This document shows, piece by piece, positions 63,577-64,000 of a DNA stretch of 64,000 bases. The stretch comes from Rothia similimucilaginosa (GTDB lineage: Bacteria > Actinomycetota > Actinomycetes > Actinomycetales > Micrococcaceae), in assembly GCF_029850875.1 (NCBI RefSeq), contig NZ_JAOVAM010000008.1:1-64000 (forward strand), given 5' to 3'. The first letter of the stretch is position 1. Every line of letters begins with the position of its first letter. The notes beneath the pieces were generated by a model. That model was not told the DNA's origin. It searched no databases and was given only the letters and a program-made list of their open reading frames with translations. Both the position numbers and the translations under genes were made by a program.

Positions 63577-64000
63577 ATGGCGAACTACACCGCAGCAGAC
63601 ATCAAGGCACTGCGCGAGAAGACCGGCGCAGGTATGCTCGACGTCAAGAAGGCTCTGGACGAGGCTAACGGCGACCAGCAGAAGGCTGCCGAGATCATCC
63701 GCGTTAAGGGTCTGAAGGGCATCACCAAGCGCGAGGGTCGCGCAACCGCTGAGGGTCTGGTGGCTGCACGCGTTGAGAACGGCGTTGGCTACATGGTTGA
63801 GGTCAACTCCGAGACCGACTTCGTGGCAAAGTCCGACCCCTTCATCGCTTTCGGCCAGAACGTGCTCGAGGCTGCTATTGCTGCTGACGCTTCCACCCTG
63901 GAAGAGCTGCAGGCTGCATCCTACGAGGGCAAGACCGTTGAGGAGCTGACCACCGACGCTGGTGCACTGCTGGGCGAGAAGATCGTTGTCCGCCGTATTG
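63577..64000 (+). CDS. tsf: Elongation factor Ts, 5' part (runs off the window)
   Basis: The first 141 codons of EF-Ts, the nucleotide exchange factor for EF-Tu. It begins MANYTAADIKALREKTGAG, with MLDVKKALDEANGD (UBA-like N-terminal domain) and the EF-Tu-contacting TDFVA motif (SETDFVAKSDPF). The frame is open to the last base of the window. AAGGAG lies 7 nt before ATG 63577. Confidence 0.97.
   Translation, partial: MANYTAADIKALREKTGAGMLDVKKALDEANGDQQKAAEIIRVKGLKGITKREGRATAEGLVAARVENGVGYMVEVNSETDFVAKSDPFIAFGQNVLEAAIAADASTLEELQAASYEGKTVEELTTDAGALLGEKIVVRRI

Overview
The window looks like chromosomal DNA of a mid-to-high-GC actinobacterium of the Micrococcaceae, most likely Rothia (probably R. 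mucilaginosa or a close relative). The basis is gene content and order: an acyl-CoA carboxylase cluster with an epsilon subunit, Maf and BirA; an Rpf-LysM resuscitation factor; GatCAB; an actinobacterial SAM-IV riboswitch; and rpsB-tsf preceded by an M23-family protein. The genus is inferred from gene order and protein character; no database search was possible.

Layout. 1-19.3 kb: an acyl-CoA carboxylase locus (pccB/accD, accE, maf, accA3, with birA divergent) split into two halves by about 11 kb of accessory genes. These are a dicarboxylate symporter, a YgiB/YgiC-like pair, a DUF885 peptidase-like protein, and two Mrr-family genes in AT-rich surroundings. An MHS-type MFS transporter follows accA3. 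19.3-22.2 kb: a PH-domain membrane protein, a class III adenylate cyclase and a PP2C phosphatase; the last two overlap by 4 bp. 22.4-29.7 kb: ligA, a long hairpin-rich intergenic stretch, the Rpf-LysM gene, and gatCAB. 29.9-36.3 kb, minus strand: an S9 oligopeptidase, rsgA and a three-gene ABC-2 exporter. 36.6-39.7 kb: a SAM-IV riboswitch, metY and metX. 39.9-41.2 kb: a MerR remnant and an intact TipA-type MerR regulator that looks autoregulated.

42.2-47.6 kb is a copper-resistance island. It holds a Tat-exported multicopper oxidase, a small protein, the remnant of a sensor kinase, a CopZ-like chaperone and a CopB-type P1B ATPase with a His-rich N-terminus. Expression appears to be set by three CsoR-like palindromes. 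The island lies between an intact esterase gene (41.2-42.0 kb) and a second copy of that gene's last ~130 bp (47.6 kb), and intergenic repeats flank both sides. It therefore looks acquired.

48.1-64 kb is mostly housekeeping: an S4-domain protein, glyS, a GNAT acetyltransferase, dusB, dnaG, tRNA-Asn, a holin-like membrane protein, a GT4 glycosyltransferase and a tRNA with anticodon CAU. Next comes a two-gene envelope module (five-TM protein plus a large lipobox/TM protein), an M23-like protein that lacks catalytic His residues, rpsB, and the start of tsf at the right edge. Two perfect DnaA-box 9-mers lie in the rpsB upstream region.

No CRISPR array, rRNA gene, intact transposase or integrase was seen.
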